Shown here piece after piece: positions 21,790-34,335 of a stretch of 64,000 nt of DNA. The notes under the pieces are model-generated. The model did no database searches and was not told the DNA's origin. It saw only the letters and a list, made by a program, of their open reading frames with translations. Position numbers and translations under genes: made by a program. Location: the NCBI RefSeq assembly GCF_020509005.1, contig NC_063012.1, positions 930,001-994,000 on the forward strand. The letters run 5' to 3'. The DNA comes from Fulvia fulva. Taxonomy: Eukaryota; Ascomycota; Dothideomycetes; Mycosphaerellales; Mycosphaerellaceae. The number at the start of each line of letters is the position of its first letter. The first letter of the stretch is position 1.

Positions 21790-22990
21790 CTCGAGTCATC
21801 CTTATAGGTGACCACGCTACCGATAGAGGTGTTAACCTCGACAACTAGGACACTCTATTCTACTTTAGCGAGTAGACTAACATCCCCTTCTCGAACGCCG
21901 CTACCTTCGGTGCCTAGGTAAACGCTAACCCCGACACCGCCTACGCTCTTATTAACCGCACCGTCTCCTCTTTCCGCGAGACCGCCTAGCAGGTCGAGCA
22001 AGCGAACAACCAAGTAGTATACCTTTAAGGTATTATAAATACCTTCTAGAACCTCGCCCCGTACGCCGACGATAACCGCCGCTAGTACTTCTCTAAGAAG
22101 ATTAACGACCTAGACGAGTTCGACGGTAATAAGAGCAAGTTAAAGGCATTTAAGACATAGCTTACTATCAAGCTGTTAGCTAATACCGACCACTTTCCGT
22201 AAGAGAAGGACAAAGTTACGTACGTCTTCTCCCTCCTTCGGGGAGACGCCGCGGCTTAGGTATAATACTATATCGATAACGCTACGTAGACTATCGGCTG
22301 CCCGGACGTCCTTACCTTAATATAGGACCTCCGTACTGCCTTTAGTAATCTAGACCGTAGAGCTACCGCCTAGAACGCTATCTATAACCTCCTCTAGAAG
22401 AACAAGAGCTTCGCCGAGTACCTCGCGGCCTTTAACCGCGATATCGGGTTTACCGGCTATAACGAAGAGACTAAGAAGAGTACTCTCCGCCGTAGTTTGT
22501 TAGTAGAGCTTCTTCGAGCCCTCGAGGATAAGGACGTCGGTACTATAAGCTTCCGTAAGCTCGTCGAGACCTACTAGCGCCTCGACTCTAATATAAAACA
22601 TACCGCCTCTCTCCTCGCTTCCCGTTCTTAAGGTCGTTAGCCTCGTAGTCCCGGAAGCTACTTCGCTACTCTACTAGGCGCCGCCGCTCCTACGGCTCTC
22701 CCTCCCGTCTCTATAGGTAACGCTATAGATCTTAGCGCTAGTGCCGCCGTCCCTCGAGTCTAGGGCCTTATTAACGGTAAGCTTACTCCCGAAGAGAAGC
22801 TTCGCCGTCGCTAGGCCGGACTCTATACCTACTACGGCGGTCTAGGCTATATCGTAGCTAACTGTCCGTAGCTCGCTACCCGTAACGCCCGTAACCCGGT
22901 TCGCGGCGCTATCGGCGCTATCGAGCCTACTCCTACTACTCCCGCTAAGTAGGAAAAAGCCTAGGTCTTCCCTATCGACGCGATAAAGAC
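21790..22990 (+). pseudogene. Gypsy B gag
   Basis: The plus frame shows a retrotransposon gag core: KLKAFKTWLTIKLLANTDHF-like reading (about 22138-22196), then VFSLLRGDAA, DLRTAFSNLD, FAEYLAAFNRDIGFTGYNEE (about 22410-22470). A CCHC zinc knuckle lies at 22824-22865, reading YTYYGGLGYIVANC, where three of the four ligands are now Tyr (Cys/Cys/His changed to Tyr, each a G-to-A or C-to-T step). A few TAG stops break the frame. It would form the virus-like particle and bind element RNA. Confidence 0.82.
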
Positions 22991-22999
22991 TAAGAATAA

Positions 23000-25900
23000 C
23001 GTTCACCGAAAGTAAAGAGAGGAAAGAAGTTAAGGATCAATATAGTATAGCTAGACCTATATAACGAGACGGGTAAGGACTACGCTTATAAACCGTTCGT
23101 TACGAATATAAATATCGGCTTAAAGAAACTCTCTTCTTCTAATCTTACTCTTATAGACACTAGCGTACTAGACGAGTCTTTTATAGACTATAAACTTGCG
23201 ACCTCTCTTAACCTCGAACCCTAGGAACTGAAGTACCCTCGTACCCTTAAACTCTTTAACGGTACGGAGACTACTACTAGTAAGATTACTTATGTTATAT
23301 ACACGTTAATCACCCTCGGAGGCAAGCGTATGTCGATTACTAGCTTCCTTACGTCCCTACCGTATTAGAAGTTTATCCTCGGCCTCCCCTAGTTTAGACT
23401 ATACCGACCTATTATCGACTAGACTTCCCTAACTATTAGCTTCCCTCTAGAAGTTCCTCCGGTACCTCCGCCTTCTCCGCCGCCTTAGCGCGGTCCTAAG
23501 TATACTAAGATCTTCTAGGTAAACGCCGCTACCTTTACTACTACTACTAAGTAGCCTAAAGCTTAAGTCTTCGCCGCCTCTCTCCGCGATATCGACATCG
23601 CCCTCGAGAAGCTCGATAAGAAGCGTATACCTACCGACCCTACTACGAAGGTCCCTCCTTAGGTATACTATAACCTCTACGTATTCGATACTAAAGCCGT
23701 AGACGAGCTGCCTCCTTATCGCCCTTACGACTATAAGATTAAGCTAGAAGAAGGTATAGAGATACCGTTCGGACCGCTATATTCTATGTCCCGAGAAGAG
23801 CTTATCGTCCTTAAGAGATACCTCGAAGAGAACCTAAAGAAGGGGTTTATTCGAGCGAGCCGTTCTAGCGCTAGTAGTCCCGTTATATTCGTTAAGAAGC
23901 CCGGCGGTAGTCTACGCTTCTACGTAGACTACCGAGGCTTAAACGCTATTATAAAGAAGAACCGCTACCTAATACCGTTGATTTAGGAGACGCTCGAGCG
24001 CCTCTCTAAGGCCAAGTACTTTACTAAGCTCGATATTATCGCTACGTTTAACAAGTTACGAATAGTAGAAGGACACGAGTATCTTATAGCCTTCCGTACT
24101 CGCTACGGGCTATTCGAGTCGCTCGTTATGCCCTTTAGCGTTTAGAACGGGCCTAGTACCTTCTAGAACTTTATTAACGATATCCTTTAGGAGTGCCTCG
24201 ATTAGTTCTATACTACCTATATCGACGACATCCTAGTCTATAGCGAGACTAAGGAGGAGCACCGCGAGTACGTCTATAAGGTCCTTTAGAAGCTCGTAGA
24301 CGCCGGCTTATAGCTCGATATTAATAAGTACGAGTTTAAGAAGACCGAAGTCAAGTTCCTTAGTTTAATTATTACCGTAGACGGCATTAAGATAGACTAA
24401 GAGAAGATCGACGCTATCGTTAAATAGGATGCTCCTATAAACGTTAAAGAGGTCTAGGGTTTCCTAGGCTTTACTAACTTCTACCGCCGCTTTATCTACG
24501 TATTTTCGGGCGTAGTACGCCCTTTAACGAAGCTTACGCGTAAGGGTAAGAAGTTCGCCTAGACCGACGAATACTAGGAGGCTTTTGACTTACTTAAAGC
24601 GAAGTTTGTTAAGAACCCGCTTCTATAGCACTTCGATTTCGAACTAGAGACCCGTATAGAGACCGACGTATCCGACGGCGTAGTAGGCGGTGTCCTACTA
24701 TAACGCCGCTCGCCTAAATCCCCCTAGTTACCTATCGCCTTCCTCTCTAAGAAGATGACCGCTACGGAGTATAACTACGAGATCTACGATAAGGAGCTTC
24801 TCGCTATCGTTAAAGCTTTCGAAGAGTAGCGCCCCGAGCTCGAAGGCTCTACTATACCCGTCTAAGTAAGCTCCGACTATAAGAACCTCGTCTACTTTAT
24901 AAAGAGTAAGCTACTTAATCGTCGCTAGGCCCGCTAGAGCGAGTTCCTCTCCCGGTTTAACTTTATAATCTCGTATACGCCCGGTAAGGCCAACTCGATA
25001 GCCGACACCCTTACCCGCCGCCCTAGTAACTCTCTAGGTAATCGAAGAGGGGGCCGGCAAATCGTAGAGTAATAAGTTATTAAAGAGTATAACCTCTCTT
25101 CCGAGCTTCGAGAGTACCTATCGAACGGCTAGCCTACGCTTACCGCTTCCTTTACTACTCTCGTACTCGCTCCTACCTACCTTAACGAGAGTGACGATAA
25201 ATCCGAGCCTAAAGAGAACGCCTCGGACGCTAAGGACTTGAACGACGATAAAGAGGGCTTAGTAATAACCGACGGCTTATCCGAATTAGACTTTAAGGGG
25301 TTTAATAATAAGGAGTAGCCCGAAGGCATTATAGTACGAGTACGAATAGCGTACGATACCGATATAGACGCCTAAGAGTTAGTTTAGGCCCTTAAATCTA
25401 GCGCGAGGACATTCCCGGGCTTCTCGCTATCCGAGTACGAGCTCTAGGAAGGTATCGTCTACTTCCGTAAGAAGCTTTACGTACCGTAGCCCGAAGGCTC
25501 TAATATCCGAGCTAAGATTCTTTAAATTATCTACGACTCCGCCTCTAGGGGTTACCTAGGCGTAGCTAAGACCTATAAGCTCCTCGCTAGGTATTACTAG
25601 TAGCCGTATTCCTAGAAGGACGTCCGCCGCTACGTACTAAACTACGCTACTTACTAAAGAGCTAAAGCTAACCGCTACCGTCCCTACGGTCTCTTATACC
25701 CTCTCCCGGCTCCTAATCGTCCGTAGAAGTACATTACTATAGACTTTATTACCGATCTTCCTTACGGTAAGACCTTTAGCGGCGTAAAAGTAAAGGCCCT
25801 TCTAGTAATCGTAGACCGTTACTCTAAGGACGGGTATATAATCCCGTACTAGAGTATAACCGTAAAGGAGACTACTCGCTTATTCTACGAATTCGTCTAG

Positions 25901-26990
25901 CGCTTTTAAGGCCTCCCGGATAGTATTACCTCTAATAGAGGCACCTAGTTCATCTCGTACTTCTAGAAGCGTCTATATACTATCCTAGGCATTAAGCATA
26001 ACCTCTCGACTAGTTTTTAGCTATAGACTAACGGCTAGACTAAAGTTACGAACGCTATCCTCGAGTAGGTCCTTCGTTACTTCGTCGACTACTACTAGAA
26101 GGATTGGCCTTAGTATATCCCTACGGTAGAGTTCGCTACTCGTAACTAAGACTCGGAGACTACTAGCTACTCTCCCTTCTATACTACGAGAGGTTACTAC
26201 CCTCGTATAGGTATAGAACTAGAAGAACCTCTCCCGCCTACCGAAGACGTAAACGAGTAAGTAGTAGACGAGTTTGCTACTATACTCTTATAGATCTATA
26301 AAGAAGTTCACGACGAGATAGTATACGTATAAGCAATCTACGAGGATCAAGCTAATCGTCGTCGCTAGCTAGCTCCCGACTACTAAGTAGGCGATATAGT
26401 CTACCTTAACTCTAAGAACATTAAGACGGACCGCCCCTCTAAGAAGCTGAACTAGAAGAACCTAGGTCCTTTTAAGATTACCGAGCGTATTAGTTTATAC
26501 GCCTACCGTCTAGCTCTTCCTACGAATATAAAGATCTACGACGTCTTCTATCCCGTACGCCTTCGGCCGTCGGCTAAGGACCTATTCCCGAACTAAAACT
26601 AAGACATACTAGGTCCTCCCGATGAAGTAGAAGTCGACGAGCCTATTAACCTACCTTCTAACGACGATACCGTCCGTAAGATCCGGGGAATCCGCGTAGA
26701 GCCTAACGACGTTAAAGGACTACCGCCGATTAAGTATAAAGTCGAATAGTAAGGTTACCCTAAGTAGGATATCTTATAGGAACCTATCTAATATATCATC
26801 TTTAATCGTTAAGCAATCGAAGAATACTACGCCCGCGTAGACGGCCTAGAAGTTAATATCGGTAGGCTCTTCGAATCTAAGCTCTTCGACGGGGCTTACT
26901 AATAGTATATCGACTATAACATTAGGCCTAGGCCTAGTACTAAAGCTAAACATCCTTAATATATAGAACTACTACGGCTTTGTAGGAACT
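23000..26990 (+). pseudogene. Gypsy B pol: protease, RT, RNase H, integrase
   Basis: Protease reads LIDTSVLDESFIDY (about 23148-23190; DTG expected, Gly now Ser). RT includes the stop-free stretch 23786-23986 with [20 protein letters not shown], then FTKLDII and an intact YIDD at 24218-24229. RNase H has [18 protein letters not shown] (about 24770-24830). Integrase has ITIDFITDLPYGKT (about 25733-25770), then SNRGT where SDRGT is expected, and TNG-stop-TKVTNAILE (26026-26055), where the catalytic Glu is Lys. So two of the three integrase acidic residues were lost by G-to-A changes. The C-terminus (26728-26800) reads KYKVE, two stops, then GYPK and EPI, a chromodomain-like remnant. Confidence 0.85.
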
Positions 26991-27012
26991 TAGCTTTATT
27001 TAGGAGGGCTAC

Positions 27013-27532
27013 TATTATAGTGTCCCTATAGAGTATATAGAAGGTAGGGACATAAGAGCCTTAGAGTACTTAGAAGTCGTTAAGAAGTGATAGTCTAGCT
27101 TAGTATATAAGCGCTAAGAATTATATGCCCCGTAACATTTACTACGGGACCTAGCCCTCCAAATTCACCCCTCTACTAAACCTTAATAGATTCACTTCGG
27201 CTCGCGACTATATGACTTACGGTACTCCCGCGAGCACCCGCGACTACGCTAGACCCTAGAAGAAGCACGTAGAAGACTCGGAACGTAGGGTAGGTTGGAA
27301 TAAGGTTTTGAGCAAAGCTACTAAGCGCGGCTTCGTACGGGTTAGCCCTATTAATACGGGGATACGTACTCGCGAGGGTCGCGTATAAATATCTAGCCTT
27401 CCCTAGGCCTCTCTTACTTTCTTCGTCTTTCGTTTTGTATAGCAATTATACTATACCCTTTTATATCTACACTTCGTACCTACATTCTCGCTTTCACCCT
27501 TATATCTTATAGGCTAGGCTCTCGCCCTAATA
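27013..27532 (+). repeat. Gypsy B 3' LTR
   Basis: 520 bp, equal in length to the 5' LTR and aligned without gaps as far as I can see. It is followed directly by the target duplication gggga at 27533-27537. Confidence 0.93.
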
Positions 27533-27537
27533 GGGGA
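27533..27537. other. Target-site duplication of Gypsy B, right (gggga)
   Basis: This is the second copy of gggga. Gypsy C sequence resumes at 27538 with acacccgcc and leads into its gag. Confidence 0.9.
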
Positions 27538-27559
27538 ACACCCGCCCCTAGTAAAGTAA

Positions 27560-28480
27560 GTAGAGCCCGACGACCTTAGACCGTAAACGATGCTATTAAT
27601 GCCTTAGCTACTTATATAGGTAACGACACCCGTAAGGTTAGTAAGCTAGAATTCTACTATAGCGATCGAGACAAGTTCGACACTTAGGGTACTTAGATAG
27701 ATACGTACTTCTTGTTTAACTCTATAGCTAAGAACCTTAAGCCTATCTTTACTACTACCTTCTTAAGAGGACGAGCATAGTATTAGGTCAAACTATTCCT
27801 TAGGAAATACCTAGATAGTAACGGAGAAGACAATGCCGACGGAGTCTTTAAGTTATATAACTACCTTAAGTATACTATAAAGAGCGTCTTTAGAATCTCG
27901 AATAAGATTACTACTACCGTTCGTATTATCTAGTACTTAACTTAGAAGACCTCTACCGCCGAGTATACTACTAAATTCTAGGAATACGCGTAACTTACCG
28001 ACTAGGACGACGAAGTACTTTAAGTTATATACCGAAGAGGACTAAAGGAGTACGTTAAGGATAAGTTAATAAGGGACGGTCGGAAGATCGATAGCTTAGG
28101 AGACCTAGTCTAAGTCACGATCGATCTTAACGATAAGCTCTACGAGAGAGCTATAGAACGACGATACGACTCTAAGGTATCTAGAAAGGCCGGATATACC
28201 CTAGGCTACGATAATCGAAACAGAGGCTTTAATAACAATTACGATAATAATAGTAAGCCTAGGAACTAGAAGCTCTACTACGGACCGTAGCCGATAGAGC
28301 GCGACGTTACTAAAAAAGGTCGTAAGATTAGGAATAGTAACGGGAATAGAGGATCCCGGAGTTTAAAGGAAATACGAACCTACTATAGATACGGCAAACC
28401 TAGCTATATAGTAAGGGACTGTCGCGGTAAGAATATATTGCGCCGCGAACAGTTTATTATAATATAACCCCGAACTAGTA
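27560..28480 (+). pseudogene. Gypsy C gag with zinc knuckle
   Basis: The plus frame runs from an acidic N-part (about 27620) through a capsid-like region (ESVFRISNK-type block near 27880-27910) to a CCHC zinc knuckle at 28381-28422, which reads YYRYGKPSYIVRDC. Cys, Cys and His have become Tyr, leaving one Cys. A basic Asn/Arg-rich stretch precedes the knuckle. A stop-rich acidic region (28480-29750) links gag to the protease and shows no domain I recognise. Confidence 0.78.
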
Positions 28481-29759
28481 AATCTAAGAGTAGTATTAAA
28501 TCTCGAGGAGATATCGACTATACTTAGAGAGTAGAGGAGAGAGCTAGTAATAGAAGTACGGAGCCTCTCCTAGACTCCTTATAAGAACGAGGAGGATACT
28601 ATAGGTAGCGATTAGTAGAAGTCGAACTATTCGGACTACGAAACTAACTATAATAGTTCACGAAGACATACTAATAAACACTCGAAGAACTCCTAGAAGA
28701 AAGGGAGCACCTCGACGATATATTCGACTAGATCGATACCTAGATACATCTCGACGGAGATAATATTAATCTCGTAGCTATACGAGAACACGGCGAACTC
28801 TACGTATAATAGTAGGAAGTTACGAACGAGATCGATAAGCGAGAAAAATGAGAGTTTAGTATAATAGTATAAAGAGTCGACTACGAGATCGAATCCGAAT
28901 CTCGAAATAGTTATAGAAGCCTTTATTAGCGATTCTGTTACTAAGACTCGTGTCAAGTTTACTACTCCGTAAAGATAGGAGTAGGGTATTAGCTTTAGTA
29001 ACCGCGAGGAGCCCTAGGAGCGACGTATAGGCAGGACGCTACGCTCTAGGAAGTAGATATCGACAAATCCTACTTCGACGACGAAGACAAAGAGAACTAG
29101 GACCTAGGATAGAATAGATCGTAGTTACTAGAATTATAGGAAGAAAGTTAAGAAACTACCGGGCTAGATATAATCGGAGAATACTAGGATCCGGAAGAAT
29201 TAAGCGAAGAAGATTCCTCCGAAGGAGAAGAGAGCGATACTAACGAGATAAACAAACAACTTACCTTTACCGTAGACGCGCTAAGGAAGCTCTACGACAT
29301 AATTATCTATTTATAAAGAAGGCGCGAGGAATTCCTACTACGAATAGGTGAACGACGACTACTTAACCCCTACGAGTTTAATAAGACACTCGATATATTA
29401 CGAAGTATAGTCTAGGACTACCTAACTATTAACTCCTAAGAAAGCCTTACTATAGTCGTTACCGAGAGACTACTAATAGAAAGCCGAATAATAGGACTAG
29501 GATACCTTATACCGTTAGGAACATTTATGTCGGACGAATTACGACACGCTATATAATACGTACGATCTCTCTACTTAGAAACGTAGAAGATCTAGGAACG
29601 TTACCGAATATAGATATAGATATAGAAAGGCTCGCGTAAGGTTTAAGCGGAGGCCTTAAGACACGAAGTACGACGTTCTATATATAAACAGGGAAAAGGA
29701 TCAACTCCCTAGGAATAAGCGACCAAAGGGAGTTATACGACACGGAAAAGGCTTAAGTA

Positions 29760-32700
29760 TTAACTATAGTATTTCGAACGAAGATTATTATTAACGGGCA
29801 TCAAATATATACTATAATAGATTCCGGAGCGAGCGGGAATTTTACCTCCGAATTATTTGTTATAAGACACGGGCTAGCTACCCGTAGATAGAAAGAGGGT
29901 TATAAATTAATCGCGGTAGACGGATCATCCTTACCTAGTATAGAGCGCGAGACGATACCGCTACCACTTGCTATCTAATAGCACTACGAGGAAATTATCT
30001 TAGATATTACTAATATAGCTAGTTATAATATCGTACTTAGGATGCCTTAGTTAAGAAAGTACAACCTAGTAATCGACTAGAGAATAGGAGTACTTAGACT
30101 TAAGTAATACGATTACGTTATCGCGATTAAACCTACGTAGCGGTAGCGTTTACTAGTAGATAAGGTAAGACAGCTAAACAGAATATAGCTTATACTAACT
30201 AGAAGGACAGAAGAACTACCTTCGACTAGGATAGATACCGACTTAGGATAGTTAGGTTACGAGATCACCGGAACGGATAGAAGTAACGTACTATCGAAAA
30301 TGTCTACTTCGGAACTAGATATTCCTCTAGTATATTGTAGATAGTTACGACTATTTAGAGAAGAGGAAGGTAAGGACGCCTTACCTAAGTACGTACTATA
30401 GGATTATAAGATATATATTTAGCTAGGAAAAGAGCCTCTATAGGGACCCCTATACTAAATGTCCGAAAAAGAGCTCGAAACCTTACGAGAATAGCTAAAG
30501 GAGAAGCTAGCTAAAGGATAGATACGACGATCTACCTTAACCGTAGGAACTCTATATATGTTCGTTCTAAAACTAAACGGGAAACTACGACTCGTATAAG
30601 ACTACCGAAAGTTGAACGAGATTACGATTAAGAACCGATACCCGCTACCTAATATCGAAGAAGTATAAGACAGATTAACCGGATTAGACTAGTATATAAA
30701 GATTGACCTACGAGATACCTTCTACGCTATATAGATAGTAGAAGAAGAGGAGTAGAAAACCGCTTTTAGAACACGATACGGACTTTACGAATTCTTAGTT
30801 ATGCCTATAGGACTAACTAACGTACCCGTATCCTACTAGGACCTTATTAACAAAATACTTAGAGACCTACTCGACGTATACGTTATCGCTTATATAGACG
30901 ACATACTAGTCTATACTAAAGGATCCCTCTAGGAACACGTTAAGTAAGTCTAAGACGTCTTCGAACGACTTACGAAGTTAGGATTCAAGACGGTACTAGA
31001 GAAATACGAATTCTATAAGAAAGAAGTCAAGTTCTTAGGCTTTATTATATATACGATAGGAATCACGATTCATTCTACTAAGACATAGTCAATTAGGGAA
31101 TAGCTAGAACTAAAGATAGTTAAGGAAGTATAATCGTTCCTTAGACTCGCTAACTATAACCGGAAATTTATTAAGGACTACTTAAAGATAGTAGTACCTA
31201 TAACGACCCTTATACGAAAGGACGTTATATAGAAATAGGGAAAGGAGTAACATAAAGCGTTTACGAAACTTAAGGAACAATACGCTTTAGCCCCTACGCT
31301 TCGACTATTTGATAGTAGTAAGGAGGTCTATATCGAGACCGACGCGTCCGATATAGTAATAGGCGTATATCTTATATAGACATACGATAGGAAACGACAC
31401 CTAGTAGCCTATTACTCCCGGAAAATGACTATAGCGGAACAGAACTACGACATCTATAACAAAGAGCTTCTCGCTATTATTACTACTATATAATATTAGA
31501 GAGTATACGTCGAGGGCCTACCGAAGTTAACGATTCTTTTAGACTATAAGAATCTTACGTACTTTACGACGACGAAAGAACTTACCTAAAGACAAGCCCG
31601 CTAGTCGGAGCTACTAGGACAGTATAAGTTCGAGATTAAGTATACTCTAGGAATAGAGAATGGCCGCGTAGATACGTTAAGCCGAAGAAGCGACTATATA
31701 GAAGGAAAAGAACTAGTATAACATAAGATACTTAAAACGAACCCCGACGGAAGTCTTAGTACTAATATAAGAGAGTTTAATAACATCGTACGAATCCTAA
31801 GCAATAAGGAACAATAGTTCCCTATATCGTAAGGAAAGTACTAAGTACTAAAGGACCGAGAAGAAGAATATATTCGATAATATCACGACGAACTAATCTA
31901 CGGACATCCTAGAACTTCGAAGATAATTGACCTAATATAACGTAGCTTCTCATTTCTATAGATAAGACAGAAGGTGTTACGCTATATTAAGTAATACGTA
32001 TACTACTAACGAGAAGGCTACACGACACGCTAAATACGGTCACCTATAGTTTAGGACACTACCGACGAAACTATAGGACGAAGTTATAATAGACTTTATT
32101 ACGAAACTCCTACTATCCGAAGATTAGGTCACCGGACAAACATATAATATAATACTAGTTATAGTCGATAGACTTATAAAATACGTATACTTTATTCCTA
32201 TATCGGAAACATATACTATAGAGTAGCTCGGATACCTCGTACTAGATAGATTGATCCGATACTACGGATTCCCGGAGACATTTATTACGGATAGAGACAA
32301 GCTCTTTATATCAAATTACTAGAAGACGCTTATAGAAACGATCGGAATTAAGCACAAGTAGTTAATAGTATACTATCTAGAGATAGATAGGCAAACGGAA
32401 AGAACGAACTAGACACTTAAACAATATCTACGGCACTACATTAACTACGTATAAGACAACTAGGTTTCACTACTACTAGTAGCGTAGATCGTACTAAACA
32501 ACTACAAATTAGAGACAACTTCTATAATACCGTTCTTCGCAAACTTTAGAAAAGATCCTAACTTATTTAGAATACCTAGATCCTACCTATAAGCCGAAAG
32601 AGCTATCGTAATAACGGAGACTCTTGAGGAAGTCTATAAAGAGGCAACGAAGGCAATTATAGATATATAACAAAAATTGTCTTAATAACGGTAAGACATA

Positions 32701-33100
32701 AGGAAAATAGCACCTCTACTAAAAAAGGGGGATAAGGTCTATCTCCTTATAAAGAACTTCAAGATAAGGAGAAAGACTAAAAAACTAGATCACGTTAAGG
32801 TCGGACCATTTTTTATCGACAAAGTTATAGGACTAGTTAACTACCGACTATAACTACTACCTAACGCCAAAATCTACCTAGTCTTCTATATCTCTAAGCT
32901 AGAACCCGTAGACGCTATAACACCTTACTAAGAGAACTTCTACTTTGAACCGGAAGTAGAAAACGAATTCGAAGTCGAAAAGATCCTAGATAAGAAGGGT
33001 TAGAGATACCTTATTAAGTAGAAAGGATACGATAACTCGGAAAATACCTAGGAACTAAAACCTAACCTACGAAACTATTAATAAAAAATACAAGAATTCG
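29760..33100 (+). pseudogene. Gypsy C pol: protease, RT, RNase H, integrase, chromodomain
   Basis: Protease keeps DSGASGNFTSE (29820-29852). RT shows YMFVLKLNGKLRLV, KNRYPLPNIEEV, FLVMPIGLTN and an intact AYIDDILVY (YIDD at 30891-30902). RNase H reads YIETDASDIVIGVYL (about 31330-31374) and YDIYNKELLAII. Integrase core reads VIIDFITKLLL (about 32083-32115) and FITDRDKLFISN (about 32281-32316). The end carries a chromodomain: FEVEKILDKKG, RYLIK-stop-KGYDNSENT, ELKPNLRNY (about 32968-33080). Gln and Trp codons are mostly TAA/TAG. Chromodomains direct integration to H3K9-methylated chromatin in related elements; that role is family knowledge. Confidence 0.88.
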
Positions 33101-33115
33101 AGCACTAATACTTAC

Positions 33116-33618
33116 CTATCTACTACCTTCGGACACGGCGTTCCTACCGGAGAGACTAGAGAAGTCAATCGCGTTATTAAGAAAATCAATCGAGGACTAT
33201 ACCGTAGGAGAGAGGCCGATAGTTATATCCGCCGTAGGATAATCAACATTCTTAATTTCGCTAGAAGCCTCTATCTCCGCCTCTAGACACTACGCCTTCT
33301 TACGCGCGCGCTCTTTAGCTTAGCGAAGTATCGCCTTGTCCCGTATAAGTCGCGCTAGAACCTCTACGAGCTCCTCCTTATCCTTCTCGACCTTCTTTCG
33401 ATACTCTTCTCGAGTCTTATTAAGAGACTCCTAGGAAAGGTTGACGCATTTCCGACCCCGACGAACGTACTCTAAGTAACGAAGACGAAAACTGCCCTCT
33501 ATAGCAATATAAGAGAATCTGTTAAAAAACAATAATCGTACGCGAGATCTACTAGACAGCCGAGTTTATAGATTTCTTTCGCGAGCCGGAGACGATTCTT
33601 AGAAGAAGAAGACGACAT
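33116..33618 (-). pseudogene. Antisense ORF in Gypsy C: decayed Zn(II)2Cys6-type protein with coiled coil
   Basis: Opposite to gag-pol, between the chromodomain and the 3' LTR, a minus frame starts at the ATG at 33618 and ends at 33116. It begins MSSSSSKNRLRLAKEIYKLG. The next part fits CX2CX6CX10CX2CX6C if four Tyr codons (TAT/TAC) are read as RIP-mutated Cys (TGT/TGC) and one single-base frameshift near 33506-33510 is allowed; two Cys of the six are still present. A long charged helix follows (KTREEYRKKVEKDKEELVEV and on, about 33420-33270). This layout, cluster then coiled coil, is that of fungal Gal4-type regulators. A TATATAAG lies about 30-40 bp upstream of the ATG. There are also a few TAG stops. 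Function is inferred. Confidence 0.55.
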
Positions 33619-33696
33619 CGTTACCTACCTACGATAAGGGGACATTATATTATCTTATATAAGCTTTAGGACGAAGCTAGGCTAGAAGGGGGATAG

Positions 33697-34090
33697 TATT
33701 ACGGTTCGGATAGAGCCACGACGACATATACGGCTATTAGCTAACGGGATTACGTACGCTATACAAGATCACTCGCTTACTAGTGACTTAGTAATTCGAG
33801 GTCACTCGCTTACTAGTGACTTAGTAATTCGAGATACTAAGGAACGAATCTCCTTTATATTTAGGAACGCTAAGAATCCCTTATAGCTTCGAGGCGTTTA
33901 ACTTACTACTTAATATTACTGTTTAGAATACACTATAACCTAACCTCTACCTTACTACTACTTAGTCTTTATAAGACAAGACAGCTACTACTTCGTTACT
34001 TTCCCTTACCTTCTATCGGCTACGAGACAAAACCCGATTAAGCTTAGTCTTCTAATCTTATAATATTATTAGGTTATACTAAACCTAATA
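33697..34090 (+). repeat. Gypsy C 3' LTR
   Basis: 394 bp, with the same ends and the same tandem 33-bp repeats (33767-33832) as the 5' LTR. It is preceded by a G-rich polypurine tract and followed by the target duplication attac. Confidence 0.92.
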
Positions 34091-34095
34091 ATTAC
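34091..34095. other. Target-site duplication of Gypsy C, right (attac)
   Basis: Second copy of attac. LINE D sequence resumes at 34096. Confidence 0.88.
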
Positions 34096-34335
34096 CTTCT
34101 AGGCGTCCGTACGTAATACTTTACTAACGTATATATATATCCTTAGGGTATAGCCTATACCTCCCTCGATAGCTATATAGTACCGTAGGCCGGTATAGGT
34201 AGTAGGTCTTCGAGTATATAGGTTTATCTATAGCTCTTATATCGCTACGATATAATACCTTTAGTCGTCGAGTTCCTAGAGGAAGTAGAGTTAAAGCTTG
34301 TCCTTACTTTTATTAACGTTATACTATATAATAGT
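34096..34335 (-). pseudogene. LINE D ORF2 N-terminus: endonuclease start (minus)
   Basis: The minus strand, read right to left, gives YNVNKSKDKL, a Gln/Trp-stop-rich stretch equivalent to 'AIQEPWINPYTR' of Tad-type endonucleases (reads AI-stop-EL-stop-INLYTRRPTTYTGL), then EGGIGYTLRIYIYVSKVLRT and KVISYPEGS at the Gypsy C junction. The frame continues directly into 20801 on the other side of Gypsy C. This ties both pieces to one LINE. Its 5' end, near 34335, meets LINE A head to head. Confidence 0.8.

Larger units (their letters stand above)
21242..27532 (+). mobile_element. Gypsy B, complete Ty3/Gypsy retrotransposon nested in Gypsy C
   Basis: 6291 bp with 520-bp LTRs (21242-21761 and 27013-27532) and a perfect 5-bp target duplication gggga. 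It encodes gag, protease, RT, RNase H and integrase in the Ty3/Gypsy order on the plus strand. A purine-rich stretch (taggagggctac) precedes the 3' LTR. It is the youngest insertion of the central nest by position. The coding parts are RIP-degraded, with CpA/TpG strongly depleted. Confidence 0.93.
20802..34090 (+). mobile_element. Gypsy C, chromodomain Ty3/Gypsy retrotransposon interrupted by Gypsy B
   Basis: The element runs from LTR 20802-21195 to LTR 33697-34090 (394 bp each) with the 5-bp target duplication attac on both sides. After removal of Gypsy B and one gggga copy (6296 bp) its length is about 7.0 kb, normal for a chromovirus. It has gag with a zinc knuckle, protease, RT, RNase H, integrase, chromodomain, an antisense ORF and a polypurine tract before the 3' LTR (agaagggggatag, 33684-33696). 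It is inserted in LINE D. Coding regions are broken by RIP stops. Confidence 0.92.

Noticed and set aside
28693..28956. 87-codon minus frame in Gypsy C
   Set aside because: It is hydrophobic by composition and opposite to the gag-pol linker; a stretch without stops by chance.
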